A model generated the notes under the pieces. The model was not told the DNA's origin, ran no database searches, and saw only the letters and a program-made list of their open reading frames with translations. A stretch of 64,000 nt of DNA from UMGS172 sp045578845 (GTDB taxonomy: Bacteria > Bacillota > Clostridia > Oscillospirales > Acutalibacteraceae), in contig JAZNLA010000066.1 of the NCBI GenBank assembly GCA_045578845.1, forward strand, positions 7,711-71,710, read 5' to 3'. Position numbers and translations under genes: made by a program. The first letter of the stretch is position 1; the number at the start of each line of letters is the position of its first letter. Of this stretch, positions 50,011 to 57,619 are shown piece by piece.

Positions 50011-50039
50011 ATTTTAGCATAAGGAATTGGCTTTGTCAA
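50011..50039 (-). promoter_or_regulatory. Promoter of the SOS microprotein
   Basis: On the minus strand TTGACA (50039-50034), a 17-bp spacer and TAAAAT (50016-50011), directly upstream of the LexA box. Confidence 0.85.
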
Positions 50040-50271
50040 GTGTTTTTTTAAAATTTTATTCCTTACATTTATAATTATATCGACACAAAAGTACTAAAAT
50101 ACGGACTTCTCTAAAATATTTTAAAAATTGTTTTTGCCAATAATTTTAAGTAAAAAAATAAATACTACAATTTTTTATATTACCTTTTGTAAAGTAATGT
50201 GTTACCTTGTTCTCCGTTTTTGGATAATTTGTCGGTGTAGTATGGTAGCGAAACCGCCATTTAGTAAATAA
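50040..50271. other. AT-rich stretch without recognisable gene
   Basis: Very AT-rich DNA with no open frame above about 25 codons that has a ribosome binding site, and no clear hairpin or promoter. It probably represents decayed DNA between the SOS gene and the gene remnant. Confidence 0.5.
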
Positions 50272-50373
50272 CAGCAGTGTGTGTATTTGTTGTTTAAAAA
50301 AGATATAGGCGGAACGGTTTATACTGTAAACTATGCAAAATCTAAAGGAATAGAAATAATAAATATCGCGTAA
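50272..50373 (+). pseudogene. C-terminal remnant of a SLOG/DUF1273-like protein
   Basis: The frame after a TAA at 50269 reads QQCVYLLFKKDIGGTVYTVNYA, then KSKGIEIINIA, and stops. The phrase GGT-x-YTV-x-YA-x-x-KGI-x-IINI resembles the end of SLOG/DUF1273 (YpsA-like) nucleotide-binding domains. No start codon, ribosome binding site or upstream coding sequence is present, so this looks like a leftover gene tail. Family assignment rests on about 20 residues and is tentative. Confidence 0.4.
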
Positions 50374-50406
50374 AAAACCGCACAGAATTTTAACTTCCGT
50401 GCGGTT
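50371..50406 (-). terminator. Terminator for the minus-strand membrane protein gene
   Basis: On the minus strand AACCGCAC pairs with GTGCGGTT around a 15-base loop and is followed by TTTTTTACG. It lies about 30 bp after the stop of the 262-aa gene. Confidence 0.8.
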
Positions 50407-50437
50407 GTTTCTTTATAATATTTTAATATATGTGTTT

Positions 50438-51226
50438 TTACTGTCTTTTAGTATTTGCTCGGCGGAATGAGGATATTGTTACAAACGCTGTAAACAGTCC
50501 TATACCGATAATTATAAACTGTGAAACCGAAGTGTCGGTTACTCTATTGCCAAACCCTAAAACCGTTGCGGTGATTTCGGGCAAACATGAACTAAAGCAC
50601 AAGGTCGATGATACTATGCCGAGCGGGTAAAGAAGTCTGAAGTTTTTTTGTGGTTTTACATCGCTGATTGCTTTGCCTAAACAAAGGAAAAACAGTTCGC
50701 TTGTTATGAGTGCCGTTATTTCGTATACTGTGCGGGCCCTTAAAGGATGTTCACTATAGTACATATATGCGGCTATAAGGGATGTTAACCCGAAAAACAC
50801 AAATAACAGTGCGGCGGGTTTCGGGAAGGTATATTCCTTTATTTGCGGTATTGCAAAAAGCACTACTCCGAAAACAGCACCCAATGACGCCGCAAAAAGT
50901 AACGCCCATGCCGACGGACGGAAGATAAGCGTAGAAATACTGCCCGCAAATATAAATACACTGCTTATTATACATATTACAAAGCCGAATGTTCCCATTT
51001 TGCCGACCGATGTCGGCTGTCTTGTTGCAAGGTAAGAGTTAGCCGCAGTATAAATCAGCAATAACATCAATATAACGGGTAACAAAATATTGATTACCGT
51101 AAATTTTTCTTTTAAAAATGCCGTGCCTTTTTCGGTCAGCAAAACAATCTGCAAAGTGCGGAAAATAAAAATTAAAATATTTACACCCAAGTACAGTTTT
51201 GTGGTAAATTTCAGTTTAAGTTTCAA
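50438..51226 (-). CDS. Polytopic membrane protein of unknown function
   Basis: 262-residue protein with about eight hydrophobic helices and short loops, and a basic C-terminus (SFRRANTKRQ). No catalytic or transport motif that I recognise. The start is TTG at 51226, with AGGAGGTGCAG ideally placed upstream; the protein begins KLKLKFTTKLYLGVNILIF. It is a single gene on the minus strand, between the gene remnant and spoIID, with its own terminator. Calling it anything more than a conserved-looking membrane protein would be a guess. Confidence 0.7.
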   Translation of the reverse strand: MKLKLKFTTKLYLGVNILIFIFRTLQIVLLTEKGTAFLKEKFTVINILLPVILMLLLIYTAANSYLATRQPTSVGKMGTFGFVICIISSVFIFAGSISTLIFRPSAWALLFAASLGAVFGVVLFAIPQIKEYTFPKPAALLFVFFGLTSLIAAYMYYSEHPLRARTVYEITALITSELFFLCLGKAISDVKPQKNFRLLYPLGIVSSTLCFSSCLPEITATVLGFGNRVTDTSVSQFIIIGIGLFTAFVTISSFRRANTKRQ

Positions 51227-51348
51227 ACTGCACCTCCTAAAAGTAATTAAAAGGACAAAGCCTACATATATTTATATCGGATAAATCAATTTTAGACTAA
51301 AACATACTGTTTGTCAAATATTTTTGAATTTAAAGAGGGATTTAATAT

Positions 51349-52311
51349 ATGAAAGGACTGTATTTAGCCTCTGCCGTAATAATATTTTTATGTATGGTAT
51401 TGTTTCCGCTTATATCTATGAAAGAAACCGCACCGCCGCTTGCTTCAAGTAATGATAATTCAAGTTATTCAGAGGTCAAAGGTGACGAGTTTCGAATACT
51501 TATAACCGAAACGGATAAGGTGGTAACACTTAGTGCTAATGATTACATATGCGGCGTAGTGGCGGCGGAAATCGGTGCCGAAAGCAGTGAGGAGGCACTT
51601 AAAGCACAGGCTGTGGCGGCGTATACCTTCGCCTGCCGAAAAAAGGGCGAAAGAACGAAAGAACGTTACGATATGTGTGACGATTATAAAAAAGACCAAG
51701 CCTATTTATCGACAGAACAGTTAAAGGAACGATGGGGCGAGAATTTTGAGCAGTATTATAATAAGGTGATGTCAGCGGTGAAATCGGTCGAGGGCGAAAT
51801 ATTGACTTATGACGGAAAACCGATATTATCCATTTACCACGACATTTCGGGAGGTAAAACTGAGGCAGCGGAAAATGTTTGGGGCGAAAAATATCCTTGC
51901 CTTGCGGCGGTTGAAAGCGTCGGTGATATTTTAAGTCCAAACTATTTAAGCACCGTAACGGTTGGCTTAGAGGATATGAAAAAACATATAGAAACCTTAG
52001 GCGGTAGCCTAGAGGGCGAGCCGAAGGATTGGCTTTCAGGTGTTTCAAGATCGCCGTCGGGGTACATTGTTTCGCTATCTGTGGGCGGTAAAGAGGTAAA
52101 AGGTACCGAGGTCAGAACGGCTTTGGATTTACGCAGTACAAATTTTGACGTAACCTTTGCCGACGATACCTTTACATTTACGGTAAGGGGTAACGGCCAT
52201 GGTGTTGGTATGAGTCAGTACGGGGCACAGTTTATGGCACTGCAAGGCAGTAATTATAAGGAGATTTTGGCGTGGTATTATGCGGGTGCCGTTTTGCAAA
52301 AAAGCACTTGA
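51349..52311 (+). CDS. spoIID: Stage II sporulation protein D (SpoIID), lytic transglycosylase
   Basis: 320-residue peptidoglycan-degrading enzyme that drives engulfment with SpoIIP and SpoIIM. It has an N-terminal membrane anchor (LYLASAVIIFLCMVLFPL). The core starts at LSANDYICGVVAAEIGAE, where the glutamate of AAEIG is the expected catalytic residue. HDISGGKTEAAENVWG and the ending GNGHGVGMSQYGAQFMA complete the family pattern. Presence suggests the organism is, or descends from, a spore former. A weak sigma-E-like -10 (CATACTGT, 51303-51310) lies upstream without a clear -35. Its stop codon is embedded in the -35 box of the next promoter. Confidence 0.95.
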   Translation: MKGLYLASAVIIFLCMVLFPLISMKETAPPLASSNDNSSYSEVKGDEFRILITETDKVVTLSANDYICGVVAAEIGAESSEEALKAQAVAAYTFACRKKGERTKERYDMCDDYKKDQAYLSTEQLKERWGENFEQYYNKVMSAVKSVEGEILTYDGKPILSIYHDISGGKTEAAENVWGEKYPCLAAVESVGDILSPNYLSTVTVGLEDMKKHIETLGGSLEGEPKDWLSGVSRSPSGYIVSLSVGGKEVKGTEVRTALDLRSTNFDVTFADDTFTFTVRGNGHGVGMSQYGAQFMALQGSNYKEILAWYYAGAVLQKST

Positions 52312-52336
52312 CAAAGGCAATATTCAGTGATATAAT
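52308..52336 (+). promoter_or_regulatory. Promoter of the Leu T-box unit
   Basis: TTGACA (52308-52313) contains the TGA stop of spoIID; a 17-bp spacer and a consensus TATAAT (52331-52336) follow. Confidence 0.88.
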
Positions 52337-52341
52337 ACTAA

Positions 52342-52604
52342 AAAGCGTTGAAGATATTAAGTTTTTGCGTGTTTGATTTAAGAGAGCCGTCGGTTGGTGT
52401 GAGTCGGTATTAAAACGCATTTACTGTCTCGTATCTGAGCCTAATCTCCGAAAGTTACAGTAAGAGGTTACGGGTGGTCCCGTTACAGGTCAGGGGTTTA
52501 TTAAGAACCTTACAGAGTGGTCGTTTTAACGGCAATACGGGTGGTACCGTGGTTAATTTATATTAATCATCCCGCAGAGCGAATATGGCTCTGCGGTTTT
52601 TTTT
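52342..52604 (+). promoter_or_regulatory. T-box leader, predicted leucine (CTC specifier)
   Basis: A full T-box: AGAGAG (52381-52386), the GGTTGGTG distal loop, the T-box ACGGGTGGTACCGTGG (52537-52552) and a terminator (CCGCAGAGC/GCTCTGCGG plus eight T, 52572-52604). The Stem I basal helix pairs GATA with TATC. The three bases before the adjacent purine are CTC (52428-52430), a leucine codon. TGGT in the antiterminator bulge suits tRNA with A73. The downstream LeuA-like gene agrees with leucine. Confidence 0.85.
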
Positions 52605-52631
52605 CGCAGAGTGACTAAAAAGGAGAAAATC

Positions 52632-54002
52632 ATGAAAAGAATTGAAGTGTCTGATTTTACACTTAAAATTACAGCGGAAGATAACGCACTTACGTTTCGT
52701 GCCAAAACCGAAATCGCAAGGTGTGTAAATGGAATCGGCGTTGACGCTATTGAACTTAGCGAAGTTAAAAATGAAAAAGAGGATGCTGTTATTAACCGTA
52801 CAATCGCTTCGGTGGTTGACTGTGTTGTGGCAATCCCCGTCGGTATGACCGAAGAGGGAGTGAACACTGCATATGAGAGTATCAGTTCCGCTAAAAATAA
52901 AAGACTTCAGGTTGTACTTCCTTCGTCAACCGTCGGCATGGAATATCTTTGCCATGTAAAGGCACCTAAAATGCTTGAAATTGCCGCGGCTCTTTGCTCT
53001 GCTGCCGCAAAAAAATGCAGTGATGTTGAATTTATTGCCGCCGATGCTTCGCGTGCCGAGAGGGAATTTTTAGTAGAACTCTGCAAAACCGCTGCTGAGA
53101 ACGGTGCTGAAATAATCACACTTTCAGACGACGCAGGTATAATGTTGCCCGATGAGTTTGCTAAAATGGTTAAGGACGTAAAATCGGCAGTAGATAAAAA
53201 GATTTACTGCACAGTATCCAATGCAATCAGTATGGCTACCGCCTGTGCCGTTGCTGTACTTTTGGCAGGGGCAGACGGTGTTAAGACCGCCTCGGTAGGC
53301 AACAGTACCCTTTCTGCAGGTCAGTTTGCCGACTTTATCCGTGCTAAAGGTAACGATTTGGGATTGGAATGTGGACTTAATATTTCGGGCGTTCACCGCG
53401 ATGTTGACCAACTGATTAAAAATGTCAAAACCGAAACCGATACTAACGGTGTCGTTTTATCTTCTGTGAAACTCACTGCCGACAGTACACTTGCCGATGT
53501 CAGCCGTGCCGTAAAGAATTTGGGTTACGAATTGTCCGACGAGGATAACGGCAAGGTTTTTGAGCAGTTTAAAAGGGTTAGTGCGAGAAAAGGTGTGGTA
53601 GGGAAAAAGGAACTTGACGCTATGGTTGCCACTGCCGCCATGCAGGTGCCCTCAACCTATCATATTGAAAGTTATGTTATAAACAGCGGTAATGTTATCA
53701 CTGCAACAGCAAGTATTTCGCTTACTAAGGACGGTGAGAAGTTCAGCGGTATCAGTGCGGGTGACGGACCTATCAATGCCGCTTTTCTAGCCATTGAGCA
53801 GATAGTTGGCCACCACTATGAACTTGATGATTTTCAAATTCAGTCGGTCACCGAAGGCCATGAGGCAGTAGGCTCAGCGGTTGTTAAACTCCGCAGTGAC
53901 GGTGTGCTTTATTCGGGCACAGGCATTTCAACCGATATTATCGGTGCAAGTATTCGTGCATATATCAATGCACTTAATAAAATTGTTTACACCGAACAGT
54001 AA
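52632..54002 (+). CDS. Isopropylmalate synthase-like protein with LeuA regulatory domain, catalytic motifs lost
   Basis: 456-residue relative of 2-isopropylmalate synthase. The TIM-barrel half keeps the general layout (IARCVNGIGVDAIEL), but DTTLRDG is replaced by DFTLKITAED. The metal-binding HxHDDLG is replaced by TVSNAISMA, and GERAGN by GNSTLSAG. The C-terminal 110 residues are a good LeuA dimer domain (STYHIESYVINSGNV, ISAGDGPINAAFLAIE). Normal isopropylmalate synthase activity is therefore unlikely. It could bind leucine, act as a regulatory subunit or do another reaction. ATG 52632 follows AAGGAG. It heads the Leu T-box unit, 16 bp before the next gene. Confidence 0.8.
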   Translation: MKRIEVSDFTLKITAEDNALTFRAKTEIARCVNGIGVDAIELSEVKNEKEDAVINRTIASVVDCVVAIPVGMTEEGVNTAYESISSAKNKRLQVVLPSSTVGMEYLCHVKAPKMLEIAAALCSAAAKKCSDVEFIAADASRAEREFLVELCKTAAENGAEIITLSDDAGIMLPDEFAKMVKDVKSAVDKKIYCTVSNAISMATACAVAVLLAGADGVKTASVGNSTLSAGQFADFIRAKGNDLGLECGLNISGVHRDVDQLIKNVKTETDTNGVVLSSVKLTADSTLADVSRAVKNLGYELSDEDNGKVFEQFKRVSARKGVVGKKELDAMVATAAMQVPSTYHIESYVINSGNVITATASISLTKDGEKFSGISAGDGPINAAFLAIEQIVGHHYELDDFQIQSVTEGHEAVGSAVVKLRSDGVLYSGTGISTDIIGASIRAYINALNKIVYTEQ

Positions 54003-54018
54003 TTGAAAGGAATTTATT

Positions 54019-56469
54019 ATGAAATTATCCTTTTCAACAAGTTTTATACCCGAAGCCGATTATACGGCGGTATGCAATACTGCTTGTGATTACGGTTTCA
54101 GCGGGTTTGAAATATGTGATATAAATAAATCCAATATGAACGGTGACGACAGTCTTTTCGGTGCAATGAGCAGTGCCGGTGCCAAAAGAAAACTCGTCAA
54201 CCGCCATATAGCCGTTTCGGCTCTTTGCTACCCTAAAAAGATAGGTAAAAACGTCGGTGATACCAAAATTTTAAAAGAATACATCGAAACCGCAAGTTAT
54301 TCCTCAGTGCCGCTTGTCATTGTAACTTTAGACGATACGGCAACTAAAGAAGAAATCCTTTCGGTTTTAAACCCCATAATGCCGCTTACCGAAAACCTAG
54401 GAGTTACTTTAGCCTTTGAAACGGTAGGTAAATATGCCGATACCGAAAATGTGATTGATATAATAAATATGTTTGCAATGGGCTCGGTGGGTGCATCGTG
54501 GAATATCGGTGCAACCTATTTTGACGCCAATGAAAACGCCGAGGATACCATACAAACCTTGGGTGCTTATATTTGCAATGTTAAAATCGGCGACCGTAAA
54601 AACGGCAAAAAAGTTTTAATAGGTGAGGGCGAACTGCCTGTGGCAGAATTTGTTTTTGCACTGCGTTCGCTTAATTATGACGGATATATCTGTGTTGAGC
54701 AAAATGACGAAATAAGCAACAGCGACATAGTATTTACACATTTTGTAAACTATATGTCGGTTGCCGCAGGCGAGCAAAAAAAAGATACCCTTTACTATAA
54801 CCGTTCGCACACAGGTGCTTTTGTCTGGAAACGCTATGATGTTATAGACAAAACCTTTTCGCAAGTGCTTGACACCATGGCGGAAACATTCCCCGACCAA
54901 TATGCGTTTAAATATACAACACTTGACTATACAAGGACATACAGTCAGTTCAGAGAAGATGTTGACAAGGTTGCCGCCGCTCTTGTTTCGCTCGGCGTAA
55001 AACCCGGTTATCATGTTGCTATCTGGGCTACCAATGTACCGCAGTGGTTTTTAACCTTTTGGGCAACGGTTAAAATCGGTGCCGTTTTGGTTACGGTTAA
55101 TACTGCTTATAAACTGCATGAGGCAGAGTATCTTCTCCGCCAGTCCGATACCCACACACTTGTTATGATTGACAGTTGCAAGGACTCGGATTATAAAGAA
55201 ATCATGCAGACACTCTGCCCCGAACTTGAAAACCTAAAGGCGGGACAGCCGCTTCATTCCAAAAAATTGCCGTTTTTAAAGAATGTGGTAACTGTAGGCT
55301 TTACCATGGACGGTTGCCTTACTTGGGAGCAAATGGTTGCACGTTCAAAACTTGTCCCGATTGAGGAAGTCCGCCGCCGTGCCGCCGAAGTTAAACCCGA
55401 TGACGTATGTAATATGCAGTATACTTCGGGTACTACAGGTTTCCCGAAAGGCGTTATGCTCACTCACCGCAACATTGTCAATAACGGTAAAATAATAGGC
55501 GATAGAATGGATTTGTCCACTGCCGACCGTATGATGGTGCAGGTGCCTATGTTCCACTGTTTCGGCATGGTACTTTCTATGACATCTACCATGACACACG
55601 GCGGAACGCTCTGCCCAATGCCGTATTTTTCGCCTAAATCATCGCTCGCTTGCATAAATGACGAGCATATAACCTGCTTTAACGGCGTTCCCACCATGTT
55701 TATAGCCATGTTTGCCCATGCGGATTTCAGCAAAACCGATTTTTCGTATATCCGCACAGGAATTATGGCGGGTGCAAACTGTCCGCCCGACCTTATGCGT
55801 AGAGCGGCAGACGAAATGAATATGAAAGAAATTATAAGTGTTTACGGTCAAACCGAAGCCTCGCCCGGCTGTACTATGGGCGAGGTCAATGAGGATATCG
55901 ACCACCGAGTTGAAACGGTTGGAAGTGCTTTTCCCGGTGTTGAGTGTAAGATTATCGACCCCGAAACGGGCGAAGACCTGCCCGACGGCGAAAACGGTGA
56001 ATTTGTAGCCCGCGGTTACAATATTATGAAGGGTTACTATAAAATGCCGCGTGCTACCGAACAAACCATTGACAAAGACGGTTGGCTACATTCGGGTGAT
56101 ATTTGCTGCCGCACGCCCGACGGATATTATAAGGTTACAGGCAGACTTAAAGATATGATTATCCGCGGCGGCGAAAACCTTTACCCTAGAGAGATTGAGG
56201 AGTTTTATTTAGGTCACGACAAGGTTAAAGACGTTCAGGTTGTAGGCGTACCCGATAAACGCTACGGCGAAGAGGCGTGTGCTTGGATTATCCTTAACAA
56301 GGGCGAGGAGTCGAGTGAAGAAGAAATGCGTGAATACGGCAACAGTTTCATGGCACGCCACAAAGTACCGAGATATTTTATTTTCACAAAGGAATTCCCG
56401 ATGAACGCCGCAGGTAAAATTCTCAAATATAAAATGCGTGACGAGTCGGTAGAAAAATTAGGATTGTAA
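54019..56469 (+). CDS. TIM-barrel (sugar-phosphate isomerase-like) / acyl-CoA synthetase fusion
   Basis: 816-residue two-part protein. Residues 1 to about 255 resemble xylose isomerase-like TIM barrels (SFSTSFIPEADYTAVC, AFETVGKYADTENV, GYICVEQND), though some metal ligands seem altered (SWNIG where D-x-x-H is usual). Residues about 275-816 form an AMP-dependent acyl-CoA synthetase with the P-loop YTSGTTGFPKG, YGQTEASPG, the hinge GRLKDMIIRGGENLYP and the C-terminal lysine motif NAAGKILKYK. No stop or frameshift separates the parts. Within a leucine T-box unit, activation of isovalerate is an attractive substrate guess. Second gene of the unit. Confidence 0.85.
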   Translation: MKLSFSTSFIPEADYTAVCNTACDYGFSGFEICDINKSNMNGDDSLFGAMSSAGAKRKLVNRHIAVSALCYPKKIGKNVGDTKILKEYIETASYSSVPLVIVTLDDTATKEEILSVLNPIMPLTENLGVTLAFETVGKYADTENVIDIINMFAMGSVGASWNIGATYFDANENAEDTIQTLGAYICNVKIGDRKNGKKVLIGEGELPVAEFVFALRSLNYDGYICVEQNDEISNSDIVFTHFVNYMSVAAGEQKKDTLYYNRSHTGAFVWKRYDVIDKTFSQVLDTMAETFPDQYAFKYTTLDYTRTYSQFREDVDKVAAALVSLGVKPGYHVAIWATNVPQWFLTFWATVKIGAVLVTVNTAYKLHEAEYLLRQSDTHTLVMIDSCKDSDYKEIMQTLCPELENLKAGQPLHSKKLPFLKNVVTVGFTMDGCLTWEQMVARSKLVPIEEVRRRAAEVKPDDVCNMQYTSGTTGFPKGVMLTHRNIVNNGKIIGDRMDLSTADRMMVQVPMFHCFGMVLSMTSTMTHGGTLCPMPYFSPKSSLACINDEHITCFNGVPTMFIAMFAHADFSKTDFSYIRTGIMAGANCPPDLMRRAADEMNMKEIISVYGQTEASPGCTMGEVNEDIDHRVETVGSAFPGVECKIIDPETGEDLPDGENGEFVARGYNIMKGYYKMPRATEQTIDKDGWLHSGDICCRTPDGYYKVTGRLKDMIIRGGENLYPREIEEFYLGHDKVKDVQVVGVPDKRYGEEACAWIILNKGEESSEEEMREYGNSFMARHKVPRYFIFTKEFPMNAAGKILKYKMRDESVEKLGL

Positions 56470-56470
56470 G

Positions 56471-57277
56471 GTGAGCAATGTGTGTCCTATAATTGATTGT
56501 CACTGCCATATTTACCCTGAAAAAATAGCCGCCAAAGCGGTTGAGAGTATAGGCAATTTTTATAGTATCCGGATGACAAGCGGCGGCACTACCGCCGATA
56601 TGATAGAAAGGTCAAAAAAGGCAGGCGTTACGCATAGTTTGGTCTTTTCGGTTGCCACAAAATCTGCTCAAGTCAGTTCTATCAACCGTTTTATTGCCGA
56701 CGAGGTGGAAAAATCACAGGGGATTTTTACGGGACTCGGCACCTTGCACCCCGACAGTGAAAATTTAGACGGCGATATCGAGGAAATAATTGCTTTGGGA
56801 CTTAAAGGCGTAAAACTTCACCCCGATATTCAAGGATTTAAGATTGACGATTACCGTTGCCTTAAAATATACGAAAAGTGCGAGGGTAAACTGCCGATTT
56901 TAATGCATACGGGTGATAACAGGTATGATTTTTCAAACCCCAATCGCTTAAAACCCGTACTTGAAATCTATAAAAATTTAACCGTTATAGGTGCCCACCT
57001 CGGCGGTTGGTCGATTTGGGATACGGCGGTGGCAGAACTAAAAGGCTTTAAAAACTTTTATGTTGACTGCTCGTCGTCGCTGTATGCCATTTCGCCCGAA
57101 AAGGCAACTGAGGTTATAAGGAAATACGGTGCCGACCGCGTACTTTTCGGTACCGACTATCCCATGTGGGAACCGAAAGAAGAATTGCAAAGGTTTAATT
57201 CACTTGACCTTAATTCAGAGGAAAAGAACGCAATTTTATATAAAAACGCGTCAAGACTCTTTGATATAAAAATTTAA
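56471..57277 (+). CDS. Amidohydrolase family 2 (TIM-barrel metal hydrolase)
   Basis: 268-residue amidohydrolase-2 protein. Metal ligands are visible in order: HCHIYP (HxH, near residues 11-13), LHPD, MHTGD, GAHLGG and the final aspartate in FGTDYPMW. Relatives are decarboxylases or hydrolases of small carboxylates, so action on an acyl or 2-oxo acid derivative is possible but unproven. The start is GTG at 56471, two bases after the previous stop, so it belongs to the Leu T-box unit. No terminator is evident before the next promoter. Confidence 0.85.
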   Translation: MSNVCPIIDCHCHIYPEKIAAKAVESIGNFYSIRMTSGGTTADMIERSKKAGVTHSLVFSVATKSAQVSSINRFIADEVEKSQGIFTGLGTLHPDSENLDGDIEEIIALGLKGVKLHPDIQGFKIDDYRCLKIYEKCEGKLPILMHTGDNRYDFSNPNRLKPVLEIYKNLTVIGAHLGGWSIWDTAVAELKGFKNFYVDCSSSLYAISPEKATEVIRKYGADRVLFGTDYPMWEPKEELQRFNSLDLNSEEKNAILYKNASRLFDIKI

Positions 57278-57285
57278 AAAATCAC

Positions 57286-57314
57286 TTGACAAAATTTTTG
57301 TATAGGTGTATAAT
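57286..57314 (+). promoter_or_regulatory. Promoter of the Ile T-box unit
   Basis: Consensus TTGACA (57286-57291), a 17-bp spacer and consensus TATAAT (57309-57314). Confidence 0.92.
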
Positions 57315-57330
57315 ATTTCAAACATTTAAA

Positions 57331-57603
57331 GGCTGTGACGAAGACGGACGGATAATGCCGATTTTAAGAGAGTCGGGGACGGTGCAATCCCGATATTTGG
57401 TCTATTCAGTTCCCATCACTTCCGAGCCGAAGGTTCAAAAGGCTGTTGCTTAGTAGATGTCTTCCGTGAATGCTACGTTAGTGCATAGAACTTTTTAAGA
57501 GTTCGAAGTGGCGTTTTTAACGCAATTTGAGTGGTACCGCGGGTATTGATTGTACTTATCAACTCGTCTCAAAGAAAATCTTTGAGATGAGTTTTTTATT
57601 TTG
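57331..57603 (+). promoter_or_regulatory. T-box leader, predicted isoleucine (ATC specifier)
   Basis: T-box leader with AGAGAG (57367-57372), T-box GAGTGGTACCGCGGG (57529-57543) and a 14-bp terminator (AACTCGTCTCAAAG/CTTTGAGATGAGTT plus T tail, 57561-57603). The basal helix pairs GGC with GCC and GAAG (57339-57342) with CTTC (57419-57422), with a kink-turn-like bulge. The bases before the adjacent A (57418) are ATC (57415-57417), an isoleucine codon. It is clearly homologous to the next leader, including the terminator. Confidence 0.85.
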
Positions 57604-57619
57604 GAAAGGAGTAATTAAA

